A stretch of DNA of 64,000 nucleotides from Lachnospiraceae bacterium. Lineage in GTDB: Bacteria > Bacillota > Clostridia > Lachnospirales > Lachnospiraceae. Made by a program: the position numbers and the translations under genes. Location of the stretch: positions 62,001 through 126,000 of the forward strand of contig JAFUXA010000012.1 of NCBI GenBank assembly GCA_017470985.1. Reading direction: 5' to 3'. Positions 7,569 to 17,254 of this stretch are shown one piece after another (position 1 is the stretch's first letter; each line of letters starts with the position of its first letter). Below the pieces are notes generated by a model. The model was not told the DNA's origin and made no database searches. It saw only the letters and a program-made list of their open reading frames with translations.

Positions 7569-9611
7569 ATGAAGGTAAGAGATCTTCTATCAGCTGAGAG
7601 CATTATGATTGGTGCATCTGCAACTGACAAGAAAGCTGCTATCGAGCAGGCAGTTTCCTTAATGACCAAGAGAGGAAACATCACCAATGTTGAGCAGTAC
7701 ACTGCGGGTGTATTTGCCAGAGAGGAAGAAGGAACAACAGGAATAGGTGAGGGAATAGCAATTCCTCATTGTAAGTGTGATGGAGTATCTGCTCCAGGAC
7801 TTGCTGCAATGACCATTCCGGCAGGAGTTGACTTTGATGCACTTGATGGAGCTTCAGTTAATCTACTATTTTTGATTGCAGCTCCTGATACCAAGGATAA
7901 TGTACACTTGGATGTGCTCAGTAGATTGTCAGTGCTTCTGATGAATCCTGATTTTTCAGATGCTTTGAAGGGTGCAAAGACAGCAGAAGAATTCTTGTCT
8001 ATTATTGACAGGGCGGAAGAGAAGAAAGTTACTGAGGAAAAAGAAGAAGTGAAGGCTCCTGTAGCAGATAAGTTTATTGTTGCAGTAACAGGATGTCCAA
8101 CAGGAATTGCACATACATATATGGCTGCAGAAGCTTTAGAAAAGGCAGCAGCAGCTGCTGGAGTTACTATCAAAGTTGAGACAAGAGGTTCTGGTGGAGC
8201 CAAGAATGTGCTTACAGCAGAAGATATTGCCAAGGCAAGTGGAATTATTGTTGCATCAGATACCAAGGTTCCTATGGAGAGATTCGCAGGAAAGCCTGTA
8301 AAGGAATGTCATGTAGCCGATGGAATCAGCAAAGCGGATGAGCTTGTGAAAGAGGCAGTGGCAGGAACAGCCAAGGCTTATGTTGTAAAAGAAAGCACAA
8401 AAGAGGAGAGTGTTAAAGATACAGCTGGTGATTCAGTTGGACACCAGATTTATACCCACCTTATGAGTGGTGTATCACATATGTTACCATTCGTTATTGG
8501 CGGTGGTATCTTAATCGCATTGGCATTTTTGCTTGATACATTAATGGGCTATGGAGATGTAGGTGGAAGCTTTGGTTCTGCAACACCAATCTCAGCCTTC
8601 CTTAAGTATATCGGAGGCCTTGCAATGGGACTTATGGTTCCAGTACTTGCAGGTTATATAGCTTATTCAATTGCTGACAGACCAGGTCTTGCAGTTGGTT
8701 TCCTTGGTGGTTTACTTGCTTCAAATGGAAATGCAGCAATTGCTGATTATGATTGGTCAAATGTTGGAGGATTTGCCAAGTTTGTACAGGACTTCGCCTT
8801 TGTAGGTGAAGGAAGTGGAAATACAGTATCAGGTTTCCTTGGTGGAATCGCAGCTGGTTTCCTTGCTGGATTTGTAGTTCTGTGGTTGAAGAAGATTACA
8901 GAGAATATGCCTAAGTCATTGGATGGAATTAGACCAATCCTTATTTACCCAGTATGCGGTACATTTATCGTAGGCGTTGTAATGTGCTTCATCTTGAATC
9001 CACTTATTGGACTTGTAAATACAGGATTATCAATTATGCTTACAGCAGTAGCTGCTTCAGGTATGATTTGGTTGTTGGGATTAATCCTTGGAGCTATGAT
9101 GGCTATCGATATGGGTGGCCCAATTAACAAGGCTGCTTATGTATTTGGTACAGGTATGCTTGCTACAGCAGCTGATCTTACAGCAGCTGGTGCATCAGCA
9201 ACTGATCCACAGGTTCAGGCTTGCTATATTGCAATGGCAGCTATTATGGCTGGTGGTATGGTTCCACCTCTTGGAATTGCTCTTGCTTGTATCTTCTTCC
9301 CAAAGAAGTTTACAGCAGCTGAGAGAGAAACTAAGATTTCAAACATCGTAATGGCATGTGGATTCATCACAGAAGGTGCTATTCCATTTGCGGCAGCTGA
9401 CCCAGGACGTGTAATCCCTAGTACAATGGTTGGAGCAGGAGTTGCAGGACTTCTCTCAGCACTCTTCGGATGTACACTGATGGCTCCTCATGGTGGAGTA
9501 TTCGTATTTGCAACTGTTGGTAAGCCATTCATGTATATCGTGGCTTGGCTTGTAGGTTCAATTGTGACAATGTTCATGCTTGGACTTCTCAAGAAAGATG
9601 CAGAGGCATAA
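7569..9611 (+). CDS. fruA: PTS fructose transporter, EIIA-EIIB-EIIC fusion
   Basis: Imports fructose and phosphorylates it to fructose 1-phosphate using phosphate relayed from EI and HPr. The 680 residues hold EIIA (1-150, phospho-His67 in IPHCKC), EIIB (about 170-270, phospho-Cys176 in VTGCPTGIAHTYMA) and a membrane EIIC (about 295-675) with many hydrophobic segments such as GVSHMLPFVIGGGILIALAF and IDMGGPINKAAYVFG. AAGGAGGAG precedes the start. It is followed by ptsH and ptsI, making a complete self-contained PTS set. Confidence 0.95.
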   Translation: MKVRDLLSAESIMIGASATDKKAAIEQAVSLMTKRGNITNVEQYTAGVFAREEEGTTGIGEGIAIPHCKCDGVSAPGLAAMTIPAGVDFDALDGASVNLLFLIAAPDTKDNVHLDVLSRLSVLLMNPDFSDALKGAKTAEEFLSIIDRAEEKKVTEEKEEVKAPVADKFIVAVTGCPTGIAHTYMAAEALEKAAAAAGVTIKVETRGSGGAKNVLTAEDIAKASGIIVASDTKVPMERFAGKPVKECHVADGISKADELVKEAVAGTAKAYVVKESTKEESVKDTAGDSVGHQIYTHLMSGVSHMLPFVIGGGILIALAFLLDTLMGYGDVGGSFGSATPISAFLKYIGGLAMGLMVPVLAGYIAYSIADRPGLAVGFLGGLLASNGNAAIADYDWSNVGGFAKFVQDFAFVGEGSGNTVSGFLGGIAAGFLAGFVVLWLKKITENMPKSLDGIRPILIYPVCGTFIVGVVMCFILNPLIGLVNTGLSIMLTAVAASGMIWLLGLILGAMMAIDMGGPINKAAYVFGTGMLATAADLTAAGASATDPQVQACYIAMAAIMAGGMVPPLGIALACIFFPKKFTAAERETKISNIVMACGFITEGAIPFAAADPGRVIPSTMVGAGVAGLLSALFGCTLMAPHGGVFVFATVGKPFMYIVAWLVGSIVTMFMLGLLKKDAEA

Positions 9612-9642
9612 TACAATAATTTGATATAATGAAACTATCCAA

Positions 9643-9683
9643 AAGCAATATAGAATGACTGATAGGGGATTTCTATATTGCTT
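9643..9683 (+). other. intergenic stem-loop between fruA and ptsH
   Basis: AAGCAATATAGAA (9643-9655) pairs perfectly with TTCTATATTGCTT (9671-9683). No strong T-run follows, so it looks more like a partial terminator or RNA-stability element than a full stop. It could set different expression of fruKA and ptsHI. Confidence 0.55.
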
Positions 9684-9722
9684 ATGGTGGTTATATAAAT
9701 AATTAAAATGGAGGACAATAAA

Positions 9723-9980
9723 ATGAAGGAATTTGCATACACAATTACAGACCCAGAAGGTATTCATGCTAGACCTGCTGGAATCTTCGTGAAAGAGGCA
9801 GCAAAATATGCATGTGCCGTTACAATTTCTAAGGACGGCAAAGAAGTTGACGCTAAGAGAATCTTTGGGGTAATGGGACTTGGTGTTAAATGTGGAAATG
9901 AAATCGTATTGAAGTGCGATGGAGAAGATGAGGATGCTGCAATGGCAGAACTTCAGAAATTCTTACAGGAGAATATGTAA
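9723..9980 (+). CDS. ptsH: phosphocarrier protein HPr with Arg at position 46
   Basis: Relays phosphate from enzyme I to FruA. It has 85 residues with the phospho-His at the canonical place (GIHARPAG, His15). The start at 9723 is supported by TGGAGGA upstream; an in-frame ATG at 9708 overlaps that site. Position 46, normally the serine phosphorylated by HPr kinase in Firmicutes (AKSIMG), is Arg here (DAKRIFGVMG, codon aga). The protein should therefore work in transport but not in HPr(Ser-P)/CcpA signalling. ptsI follows 48 bases later. Confidence 0.93.
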   Translation: MKEFAYTITDPEGIHARPAGIFVKEAAKYACAVTISKDGKEVDAKRIFGVMGLGVKCGNEIVLKCDGEDEDAAMAELQKFLQENM

Positions 9981-10028
9981 GAATAAATGACTGGTAATTG
10001 TTGTGAGAACATTGCGGGGTGCATAAAT

Positions 10029-11651
10029 ATGAGAGAATTTATTGGTAAGAGTGTGTTCAATGGTATTGCTATTGGCCCGTTGAAGATATTTAGCAAAGAG
10101 GAAAATGCTGTAAAGAGAATAAAGGTAGATAATCCTCAAGAGGAAATCGAGAGATTTACTCAGGCGAAGGAACAGGCTAAAGCTGAACTTGGTCGAATCT
10201 ACGAGAAAGCTTTGAAGGAAGTTGGCGAGGCAAATGCTGCAATCTTTGAAGTACATCAGATGATGTTGGATGATTTGGACTACATTGAGTCAATCACCAA
10301 TATGATTACAACTCAGGAAATTAATGCTGAATTTGCAGTTGCAACAACAGGTGATAATTTCTCAGAGATGTTTGCTGCAATGGACGACGATTATATGAAG
10401 GCTAGAGCAGCTGATGTCAAGGATATTTCCAACCGTGTAATAGGTATATTGCAGGGGAATGGTACTGGCGGTAACTTAGGTGACAAGCCGGTGATTGTAG
10501 TAGCTGAGGACCTGGCTCCAAGTGAGACTGTACAGTTGGATAAATCCAAGGTGCTGTCATTTGTTACCAGACTTGGATCTACAAATTCCCATACAGCTAT
10601 TCTGGCCAGAACTATGAATATTCCGGCTCTTATTGGAATCAATTATCCAGAGGACTGCGACGGCAAGATGGCTATAGTTGATGGCGCTAAGGGTACATTG
10701 ATTATAGATCCTGATGAGGATACATTGGCTAAATATACTAAACTTCGTGAGGAGGAGCAGGAGAAAGCCAGACTTCTTCTGGAGTTGAAGGGTAAACCAA
10801 ATGTGTCAGCTGATGGTAAGGAAATCAAACTTTATGCCAACATTGGTGGAGTAGGAGATGTGGCTTCTGTATTGGCGAATGATGCCGGCGGAATTGGCTT
10901 GTTCAGGAGTGAATTCCTGTATTTAGAGTCAGATGATTATCCATCAGAAGAGCAGCAGTTCAAGGCTTATAGAACTGTAGCAGAAAATATGGCTGGTAAG
11001 AAGGTTATTATAAGAACTCTTGATATCGGTGCTGATAAGCAGGTGGGATACTTCAATTTGAAGAAGGAAGATAATCCGGCGATGGGCTATAGAGCTATCA
11101 GAATCTGTCTGGATAGATTGGATGTGTTCAAGACTCAGCTGAGAGCGATTTACAGAGCTAGTTTTTACGGTACAATCAGTATTATGTTCCCTATGATTAT
11201 ATCTGTAAATGAAGTGAGAAAAGCCAAGGCTTTGTGTGAGGAAGTCAAGGCTGAATTGGATGCAGAGGGTGTAAAATATGGCGAGGTTGAACTTGGTATT
11301 ATGATTGAGACACCTGCTGCTGTTATGATTTCAGATGACTTGGCCAAGGAAGTTGAGTTCTTCTCAATAGGTACCAATGATTTGACTCAGTATACATTGG
11401 CTATCGATCGTCAGAACCCGGCATTGGATAACATTTATGATTCACATCATCCTGCTGTTTTGAAAATGATTCAGAAGACAGTGGAAAATGGTCATGCTCA
11501 TGGATGTTGGGTTGGAATATGTGGTGAGCTTGGTGCTGATACTACACTTACTGAGACATTCCTTCAGATGGGAGTGGATGAATTGTCTGTCAGTCCATCC
11601 ATGGTTCTCAAGGTGAGAAATCAGATTAGAAATAGTAAAGCTAACAAATGA
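10029..11651 (+). CDS. ptsI: PTS enzyme I (PEP-protein phosphotransferase)
   Basis: Autophosphorylates from PEP and passes phosphate to HPr. It has 540 residues when started at 10029 (MREFIGKSVFNGIAIG), which matches the conserved enzyme I N-terminus and has GGGGTG about 8 bases upstream. An earlier in-frame ATG at 9987 would add 14 unlike residues. Phospho-His188 is in GSTNSHTAILART. The PEP-binding barrel shows IGLFRSEFLY, RTLDIGADKQ, FFSIGTNDLTQY and the catalytic Cys498 in GICGELGAD. It is the last gene of the fructose PTS unit. Confidence 0.95.
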   Translation: MREFIGKSVFNGIAIGPLKIFSKEENAVKRIKVDNPQEEIERFTQAKEQAKAELGRIYEKALKEVGEANAAIFEVHQMMLDDLDYIESITNMITTQEINAEFAVATTGDNFSEMFAAMDDDYMKARAADVKDISNRVIGILQGNGTGGNLGDKPVIVVAEDLAPSETVQLDKSKVLSFVTRLGSTNSHTAILARTMNIPALIGINYPEDCDGKMAIVDGAKGTLIIDPDEDTLAKYTKLREEEQEKARLLLELKGKPNVSADGKEIKLYANIGGVGDVASVLANDAGGIGLFRSEFLYLESDDYPSEEQQFKAYRTVAENMAGKKVIIRTLDIGADKQVGYFNLKKEDNPAMGYRAIRICLDRLDVFKTQLRAIYRASFYGTISIMFPMIISVNEVRKAKALCEEVKAELDAEGVKYGEVELGIMIETPAAVMISDDLAKEVEFFSIGTNDLTQYTLAIDRQNPALDNIYDSHHPAVLKMIQKTVENGHAHGCWVGICGELGADTTLTETFLQMGVDELSVSPSMVLKVRNQIRNSKANK

Positions 11652-11682
11652 TTTTCATGGATGTCAGATATGCATTATATAT

Positions 11683-11711
11683 TTGACATATAAGTGGAAA
11701 AAACAGATAAA
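11683..11711 (+). promoter_or_regulatory. candidate promoter for the GH2 gene
   Basis: A perfect -35 TTGACA (11683-11688) is followed after 17 bases by GATAAA (11706-11711), a 4/6 match to the -10. The 160-base gap before the GH2 gene is otherwise A/T-rich with no clear terminator. A TATAAT at 11776-11781 lacks a -35. Confidence 0.35.
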
Positions 11712-11811
11712 AAAACTAATTATTAAAAAAAAGCTGTGTTTTTTCAGTTTAGAATTAACCTATAAAGTAGAAAAGTATAATTTTTTATCTAAAATATAGG
11801 GAGGATTCGAA

Positions 11812-14016
11812 TTGAGAAATACAGCTTTTTTTAATGAAAATTGGACATTTACAAAAGAAGGTGTCTCTGAGCAGGTTACAATTCCACATACATGGAATGC
11901 TATTGACGGTCAGGGTACATCTAATTATTACAGAGGAACCTGTACTTATGAGAAGGATTTTGCAAAGCCTGAAATGAAGGATGGGGATGAGGTTTACCTG
12001 GAGTTTAGAGGTGCCAACTCAAGCGCTACAGTGGAAGTAAATGGCAAGGAATTAATGACACATGATGGTGGTTATTCTACATTCAGAGTAAATATTACTG
12101 AGGTTTTAGCAGATGATAATCATGTGAAAGTGTCTGTAGACAATGCTCCAAATGATAGAGTGTATCCTCAGAGAGCGGATTTCACTTTCTATGGAGGAAT
12201 CTATCGAGATGTATATCTTATTGTAGTAAATGAGAATCATTTTGATCTGGACAGCTATGGAAGCAAGGGATTTATGATTACTCCAAATTTGGATGGTCAT
12301 AAGGCTGTTATCGATTTCAAGACTTATTCTGTGGGAAATGCAGACAAGATTGTTGTTTCTGTAGATGGTGTTGGTGAAACAGAACTTAATATTGTGGAAG
12401 AAAATGGCAAGCAGGTTGCAACAGGAAGTATCACCATTGAGGGAGTACATCGTTGGGATGGTCTTGATGATCCTTATTTATACTCTGCTACAGCATCTAT
12501 CTACAAAAACGGAGAGGTTGTAGATGAAGTTAGTGATAGATTTGGATGTCGTGAGTACAGCTTTGATCCACAGAAGGGATTCTTCTTGAACGGACGCAGC
12601 TATCCGCTTCACGGTGTATCCCGTCATCAGGATCGCAAAGATATGGGAAATGCTTTGACTACCAAAGAGCATGATGAAGATATGGACCTCATCCTTGAAA
12701 TGGGAGCTAATTCAATTAGATTGGCTCATTATCAGCATGATCAGTATTTCTATGATTTGTGCGATGAGAAGGGTATTATTGCATGGGCTGAGATTCCATT
12801 TATCACAGTGTTTATGCCAAATGGTCGTGAGAATACAATCTCTCAGATGAAGGAACTTATATCACAGAATTATAATCACGCATCTATTATCTGCTGGGCT
12901 ATTTCCAATGAGATTACATTGGAGGGTGTGACAGATGAACTTATGGATAACCACAAGGTGCTCAATGATTTGATTCATGAGATGGATCCGAAGAGAGTAT
13001 CTGCTATGGCAAATCTCTTCCTTCTTGAGACAGACAGTCCTCTGGTACAGCTTCCTGATATTCGCGGATATAATCTGTATTACGGATGGTATGTAGGAGA
13101 GGTTGAAGATAACGATGAATGGTTTGATGATTTCCATAGAGAACATCCTGATACAGTTATCGGTTTGACAGAGTACGGTGCTGATTCTGTTATTACAAAG
13201 CAGTCACCAAAGCCTGTAAAGGGTGATTATACAGAGAGCTACATGTCAGTATATCATGAGCATATGTTAGAGATGTTCTCTACTCGTCCATATCTATGGG
13301 GAACTTATGTATGGAATATGTTTGAGTTTGCTGCAGCTGGTCGTGATGAGGCTGGAGATCCAGGAAAGAACCACAAGGGACTTATTACATTTGACAGAAA
13401 GCAGAAGAAGGATGCCTTCTATATCTACAAGGCATGGTGGAGTGATGAACCATTTATTCACCTTTGTGGCAGACGCTATCACGATAGAGTGGAAGACAAT
13501 ACAGAGATCAAGGTATACTCTAATCAGAAGTCAGTTACTCTGTACGTGGATGGCAAGGAAGTAGGTACGGTAAATGGTGAGCATGTATTTAAGTTTGAGG
13601 TGCCAATTAGTGGCGTGCATACAATCAAGGCTGTGTCTGGAGATTTGACAGATGAGATGGAAATTGCCAAGACAAATGAGCCAAATCCTGATTACTTCGC
13701 TGATCCACTCAAGGTGAAGAACTGGTTCGATGAGGATGCATCAGAGTCGGAATTGGATGATGATTATCTCTCTGTAAACAGTACCATGGGCGAAATCAAG
13801 GCATCACCTGAAGGAGCGGCTTTGCTTCAGCGCATGATGGCTGCTCAGTCTGACAAGACAGGAATGGCCAAAGGTGCCAAGATTCCGGCTGCAATGCAGA
13901 AGATGATTGACAGACAGCCATTGAAGAAGCTTATGGCACAGGGCGGCATGGAAGTGTCTGACGAAATGATTGCCCAGCTCAATGCAGCATTACAGAAAAT
14001 CAAGAAGGTAAAATAG
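11812..14016 (+). CDS. glycoside hydrolase family 2 (beta-galactosidase-like), TTG start
   Basis: Likely a cytosolic beta-galactosidase or related GH2 exo-enzyme of 734 residues; no signal peptide is seen. The order is a sugar-binding beta domain (1-165), an Ig-like domain, a TIM barrel (about 260-560), and a C-terminal beta domain. The acid/base is Glu367 in ISNEIT and the nucleophile is Glu454 in GLTEYGA; ARRDQ-type substrate residues appear as GVSRHQDRKD. The final 90 residues are a helical, Met/Lys-rich tail not usual for the family. The start is TTG, fixed by AGGGAGGA 7-8 bases upstream; no ATG fits. The exact substrate (galactoside or glucuronide) is not decided by sequence. Confidence 0.85.
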   Translation: MRNTAFFNENWTFTKEGVSEQVTIPHTWNAIDGQGTSNYYRGTCTYEKDFAKPEMKDGDEVYLEFRGANSSATVEVNGKELMTHDGGYSTFRVNITEVLADDNHVKVSVDNAPNDRVYPQRADFTFYGGIYRDVYLIVVNENHFDLDSYGSKGFMITPNLDGHKAVIDFKTYSVGNADKIVVSVDGVGETELNIVEENGKQVATGSITIEGVHRWDGLDDPYLYSATASIYKNGEVVDEVSDRFGCREYSFDPQKGFFLNGRSYPLHGVSRHQDRKDMGNALTTKEHDEDMDLILEMGANSIRLAHYQHDQYFYDLCDEKGIIAWAEIPFITVFMPNGRENTISQMKELISQNYNHASIICWAISNEITLEGVTDELMDNHKVLNDLIHEMDPKRVSAMANLFLLETDSPLVQLPDIRGYNLYYGWYVGEVEDNDEWFDDFHREHPDTVIGLTEYGADSVITKQSPKPVKGDYTESYMSVYHEHMLEMFSTRPYLWGTYVWNMFEFAAAGRDEAGDPGKNHKGLITFDRKQKKDAFYIYKAWWSDEPFIHLCGRRYHDRVEDNTEIKVYSNQKSVTLYVDGKEVGTVNGEHVFKFEVPISGVHTIKAVSGDLTDEMEIAKTNEPNPDYFADPLKVKNWFDEDASESELDDDYLSVNSTMGEIKASPEGAALLQRMMAAQSDKTGMAKGAKIPAAMQKMIDRQPLKKLMAQGGMEVSDEMIAQLNAALQKIKKVK

Positions 14017-14076
14017 GCTGCTTATACGAATGGATTTTAGGACATATTCAAAAAACTCCTTTTTATAACATTTAAT

Positions 14077-14118
14077 AAATGGCGAATCACTGTGAAAATG
14101 GTGGTTCGCCATTTTTTT
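14077..14118 (+). terminator. intrinsic terminator after the GH2 gene
   Basis: AAATGGCGAATCAC (14077-14090) pairs with GTGGTTCGCCATTT (14101-14114) with one G-T pair, followed by a run of T. Confidence 0.9.
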
Positions 14119-14251
14119 GATGAAATATTTAAAAACTGCACGAAGGTGCCAGGGGATTTGATATGGTCTTTGTGATGATTTGAGGTGGAGATTTACTGTG
14201 GTATATAATAAAATATGTGAGTCGATAATAGAACAGGAGATACGTATTGTT

Positions 14252-14932
14252 ATGTTAAATGATAGAGAAAATAATAGAAAATATAATGCTATAATCTGGG
14301 ATTTGGATGGAACCCTTTTGGACACTTTGGAAGATTTAAAGGATGCTGTGAATTACGCCTTGAAAGCGCAGGGGTTTCCACAGCGTTCATTGGAAGAAAT
14401 CAGACGCTTCGTGGGAAATGGAGTTCGCAAACTGATGGAGCGGGCTGTTCCTGAGGGGGAGAATAATCCTAAGTTTCAGGAGACCTTTGACATATTTAAA
14501 GAATATTATGATGGCCATAATATGGTGAAGACCCGTCCTTATGAAGGGATGATGGATTGCCTGAGACAATTTCACCAGGCTGGAATTCCTATGGCAATTG
14601 TAACCAACAAGATTCAGTCTGCGGCTGAGATGCTTCGTGAAAATGTATTTGAAGGATTGATTCCGCTTGCAGTTGGAGATGGTGTGGTTCCAACGAGAAA
14701 GCCAGATCCTCAGGGAGTACATTATGCCATGGAGAAGCTTGGACTTCATAAGGGAGACTATAATGTGGTTTATATAGGAGATTCAGAGGTTGATGCGGCT
14801 ACAGCAGAAAATGCAGGCCTTGACTGCCTCTTGTGTCTGTGGGGATTTCGAGATGAGGCAGAGCTGGCAGATAAGCCTCATGTGGCTTTTGTGAGAAAAC
14901 CGGCAGATATATTGGATTATATAGAAGTATAG
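14252..14932 (+). CDS. HAD-family phosphatase (phosphoglycolate phosphatase-like)
   Basis: Hydrolyses a small phosphate ester, probably 2-phosphoglycolate or a similar metabolite. It has 226 residues when started at 14252, with AGGAG about 12 bases upstream; an upstream TTG in the same frame lacks support. HAD motifs in order are WDLDGTLLDT (Asp17 and Asp19), IVTNK, the Lys of TRKPDPQG, and VYIGDSEVD. The helical cap lies at about 30-95. A promoter between it and the next gene suggests it is transcribed alone. Confidence 0.85.
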   Translation: MLNDRENNRKYNAIIWDLDGTLLDTLEDLKDAVNYALKAQGFPQRSLEEIRRFVGNGVRKLMERAVPEGENNPKFQETFDIFKEYYDGHNMVKTRPYEGMMDCLRQFHQAGIPMAIVTNKIQSAAEMLRENVFEGLIPLAVGDGVVPTRKPDPQGVHYAMEKLGLHKGDYNVVYIGDSEVDAATAENAGLDCLLCLWGFRDEAELADKPHVAFVRKPADILDYIEV

Positions 14933-14943
14933 GCGCGTATTTA

Positions 14944-14973
14944 TTGATAAATAAAGTGTGGTTCTGTTATACT
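14944..14973 (+). promoter_or_regulatory. promoter of the Fe-alcohol dehydrogenase gene
   Basis: -35 TTGATA (14944-14949) and -10 TATACT (14968-14973), 5/6 matches each, are separated by 18 bases. They lie about 75 bases before the next start. Confidence 0.6.
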
Positions 14974-15045
14974 AATAAGATGGTTTGAGAATATTTTCAG
15001 TCGCTATAACAGATGATTATAATGGGGAGACCAGGAGGAGATAAA

Positions 15046-16284
15046 ATGGCTCATAGCAGGGCATATTGTAGAATCTACCAATGGATAATGAATATAGGGA
15101 TTAAGTTTGTGGATTTCAAGACACCTAAGCTTGTAGAAGGTGTTGATAGTTTTCACAGTATTCCTGATATATTAAATAATCGCAGGAAATGGGCACCTAT
15201 GATTATCACAGGGCCATTTATGGGAAGCTCTAAGTTCGTGGAGGCCCTCTTTGAGGAGCTTTCTGAGAGAGCTGTGTTATATAACAAGGTGAAGCCTGAC
15301 CCCACTTCTGCCCAGGTGGAAGAGATGGTGAATTTCTATCATGAGAATAATTGCGATAGCATAATTGCTATTGGTGGTGGCTCGTGTATAGATGCGGCCA
15401 AGGCAATGGCTGCAAGGATTGCCCGTCCGGAGAAATCTCTGGGGGATATGAATGGCGTTATGAAGGTGGGCCGTGAGATTCCATTTTTCATAGCGATACC
15501 AACTACTGCAGGAACTGGTTCAGAAACTACTATTACTGCAGTTATTACAGATGAAGAGACCAGTAGAAAATATACAATAAATGATTCGTGTCTGGTGCCG
15601 GATTATGCAATTATCGATCCGGTGCTTACAATATCACTGCCTAAGCATATAACTGCCCATACGGGAATGGATGCTTTGACACATGGTGTGGAAGCATATC
15701 TGAATGTGAACTATCAGACACCAACCACTCTGGCCAATGCTCGCGGAGCGGTTTCTACTATTATAGAGTTTTTGGATGAAGCATATGATAATGGAGAATC
15801 CTACGAGGCCCGTGAGGAGATGCTTCTGGCTGCAGATAGAGCCGGGGCTGCATTTACAAGAGCCTGCGTGGGAAATGTACATGCAATAGCCCATGCCATT
15901 GGCGGTATGTATCATTTACCTCATGGTCTGGTAAATGCAATTGTATTGCCCATTGTGTTGGAAGATTATGGGTCGGCGGTTTACGCCAAACTTGCCAAAT
16001 TAGCTGATGAATGTCCCAAGGTATTAAATGGAAGCGACATCAGTGATAAGAAGGATATAAATTCTGCCCTGGCGCAGAAGATGAAGGCGGAAGCTTTTAT
16101 TGAATATATAAGAGAGATGAACAGAAACATGGAGATACCGGAACATATTTCTCAGATTCAGGAGTCAGATATACCTACTATGGCTGCCTGGGCTGAGAGT
16201 GAGGCCAATCCTCTATATCCGGTGCCGGTTATATATGATCAGGCCAGATTCGAGGCAGTGCTTCGCAAGGTGGCTGGAAAGTAG
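15046..16284 (+). CDS. iron-containing alcohol dehydrogenase
   Basis: NAD(P)H-linked alcohol dehydrogenase of about 412 residues, which in a fermenter could reduce an aldehyde to alcohol and recycle NAD+. The start at 15046 follows an ideal AGGAGG; an ATG at 15013 is upstream of it. The Rossmann part shows GGGSCIDAAKAMA, followed by TTAGTGSETT. Metal ligands are in the family pattern: GMDALTHGVEAY, then GNVHAIAHAIGGMYHLPHG with three His. corA starts 13 bases after the stop. The substrate is not determinable. Confidence 0.9.
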   Translation: MAHSRAYCRIYQWIMNIGIKFVDFKTPKLVEGVDSFHSIPDILNNRRKWAPMIITGPFMGSSKFVEALFEELSERAVLYNKVKPDPTSAQVEEMVNFYHENNCDSIIAIGGGSCIDAAKAMAARIARPEKSLGDMNGVMKVGREIPFFIAIPTTAGTGSETTITAVITDEETSRKYTINDSCLVPDYAIIDPVLTISLPKHITAHTGMDALTHGVEAYLNVNYQTPTTLANARGAVSTIIEFLDEAYDNGESYEAREEMLLAADRAGAAFTRACVGNVHAIAHAIGGMYHLPHGLVNAIVLPIVLEDYGSAVYAKLAKLADECPKVLNGSDISDKKDINSALAQKMKAEAFIEYIREMNRNMEIPEHISQIQESDIPTMAAWAESEANPLYPVPVIYDQARFEAVLRKVAGK

Positions 16285-16296
16285 GAGGTAGCACCT

Positions 16297-17238
16297 ATGA
16301 TAAATATTTACAAGACAGATAATGGCATAATATCAGAGATTGATACATATGAGTCTGGTTCTTGGATACAATTAACTACACCTACATTGGAAGAATGTGA
16401 TGAGATAAGTAAGAGATATAACATGGATAGAGATGATGTGAGAGCGGCTCTGGATGATGAGGAGAGTTCTCGTATCAGCTTAGAAGATGATTACACACTT
16501 ATCTTAGTAGATATACCAAGTGCTGAGACTAGAAATAATCGTAATTCATATACTACAATTCCTCTGGGCATATTGATTACAGAGGAAGTTATTATTACAG
16601 TGTGCAGTGAGGAGACAGCGGTTCTTCGTACATTTGTAGACAACAGAGTTAGAGAGTTTTCTACCAAGAAGCAGATGAGATTTACCTATCAGATTCTATA
16701 CAATGTATGTATGGTATACCAGAGTCTGCTGCGTAGTATTGATCGCAAGAGAACTGCTATCGAGGAGAGAATAAATGAGAATACTGAAGATGTGGATTTG
16801 ATCGATTTGCACGAGTTGGAATCCAATCTGGTATACTTTGCCACATCACTTCGTGCCAACGGCGTGGTGCTTGACAGATTAACCAGATATGGTAGACTTC
16901 GTCAGTATTCAGAAGATCAGGAACTTTTAGAAGATGTTATTATCGAGAACAAGCAGGCTATCGAGATGACTCAGATCTATAGAGATATTATAAATGGTAC
17001 TAGAGAACTGATGTCTACAGTTATTAATAATAGATTGAATAATGTCATGAAGTATCTTGCTGCTATTACAATTGTAATGTCTATACCTACTATTATTTCA
17101 GGCTTGTGGGGAATGAATGTCAGTGGTAAATGGATGCCATTTTCTACCATGCCTTTTGGCTTTGAGATAATATGCGTGATTACTGTTGTGATTTGTGCAG
17201 TGGTAATGTGGGTATTGCATAAGCGAAAGATGCTTTAG
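16297..17238 (+). CDS. CorA-like divalent cation transporter
   Basis: Membrane Mg2+/Co2+/Ni2+ channel of 313 residues. A long acidic cytosolic domain (1-245) with coiled-coil helices is followed by two transmembrane helices at about 250-272 and 285-306. The pore signature GMN is present as GLWGMN at residues 272-274. AGGAGG precedes the start. It is closely packed with the alcohol dehydrogenase (13-base gap) and asnB (17-base gap), so probably part of one transcript. Confidence 0.9.
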   Translation: MINIYKTDNGIISEIDTYESGSWIQLTTPTLEECDEISKRYNMDRDDVRAALDDEESSRISLEDDYTLILVDIPSAETRNNRNSYTTIPLGILITEEVIITVCSEETAVLRTFVDNRVREFSTKKQMRFTYQILYNVCMVYQSLLRSIDRKRTAIEERINENTEDVDLIDLHELESNLVYFATSLRANGVVLDRLTRYGRLRQYSEDQELLEDVIIENKQAIEMTQIYRDIINGTRELMSTVINNRLNNVMKYLAAITIVMSIPTIISGLWGMNVSGKWMPFSTMPFGFEIICVITVVICAVVMWVLHKRKML

Positions 17239-17254
17239 AGAGGAAGAAGACAAT

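Noticed and set aside
7766-8266. 166-codon antisense frame inside fruA
   Set aside because: It lies wholly within a well-conserved gene, has no ribosome site, and is a composition shadow.
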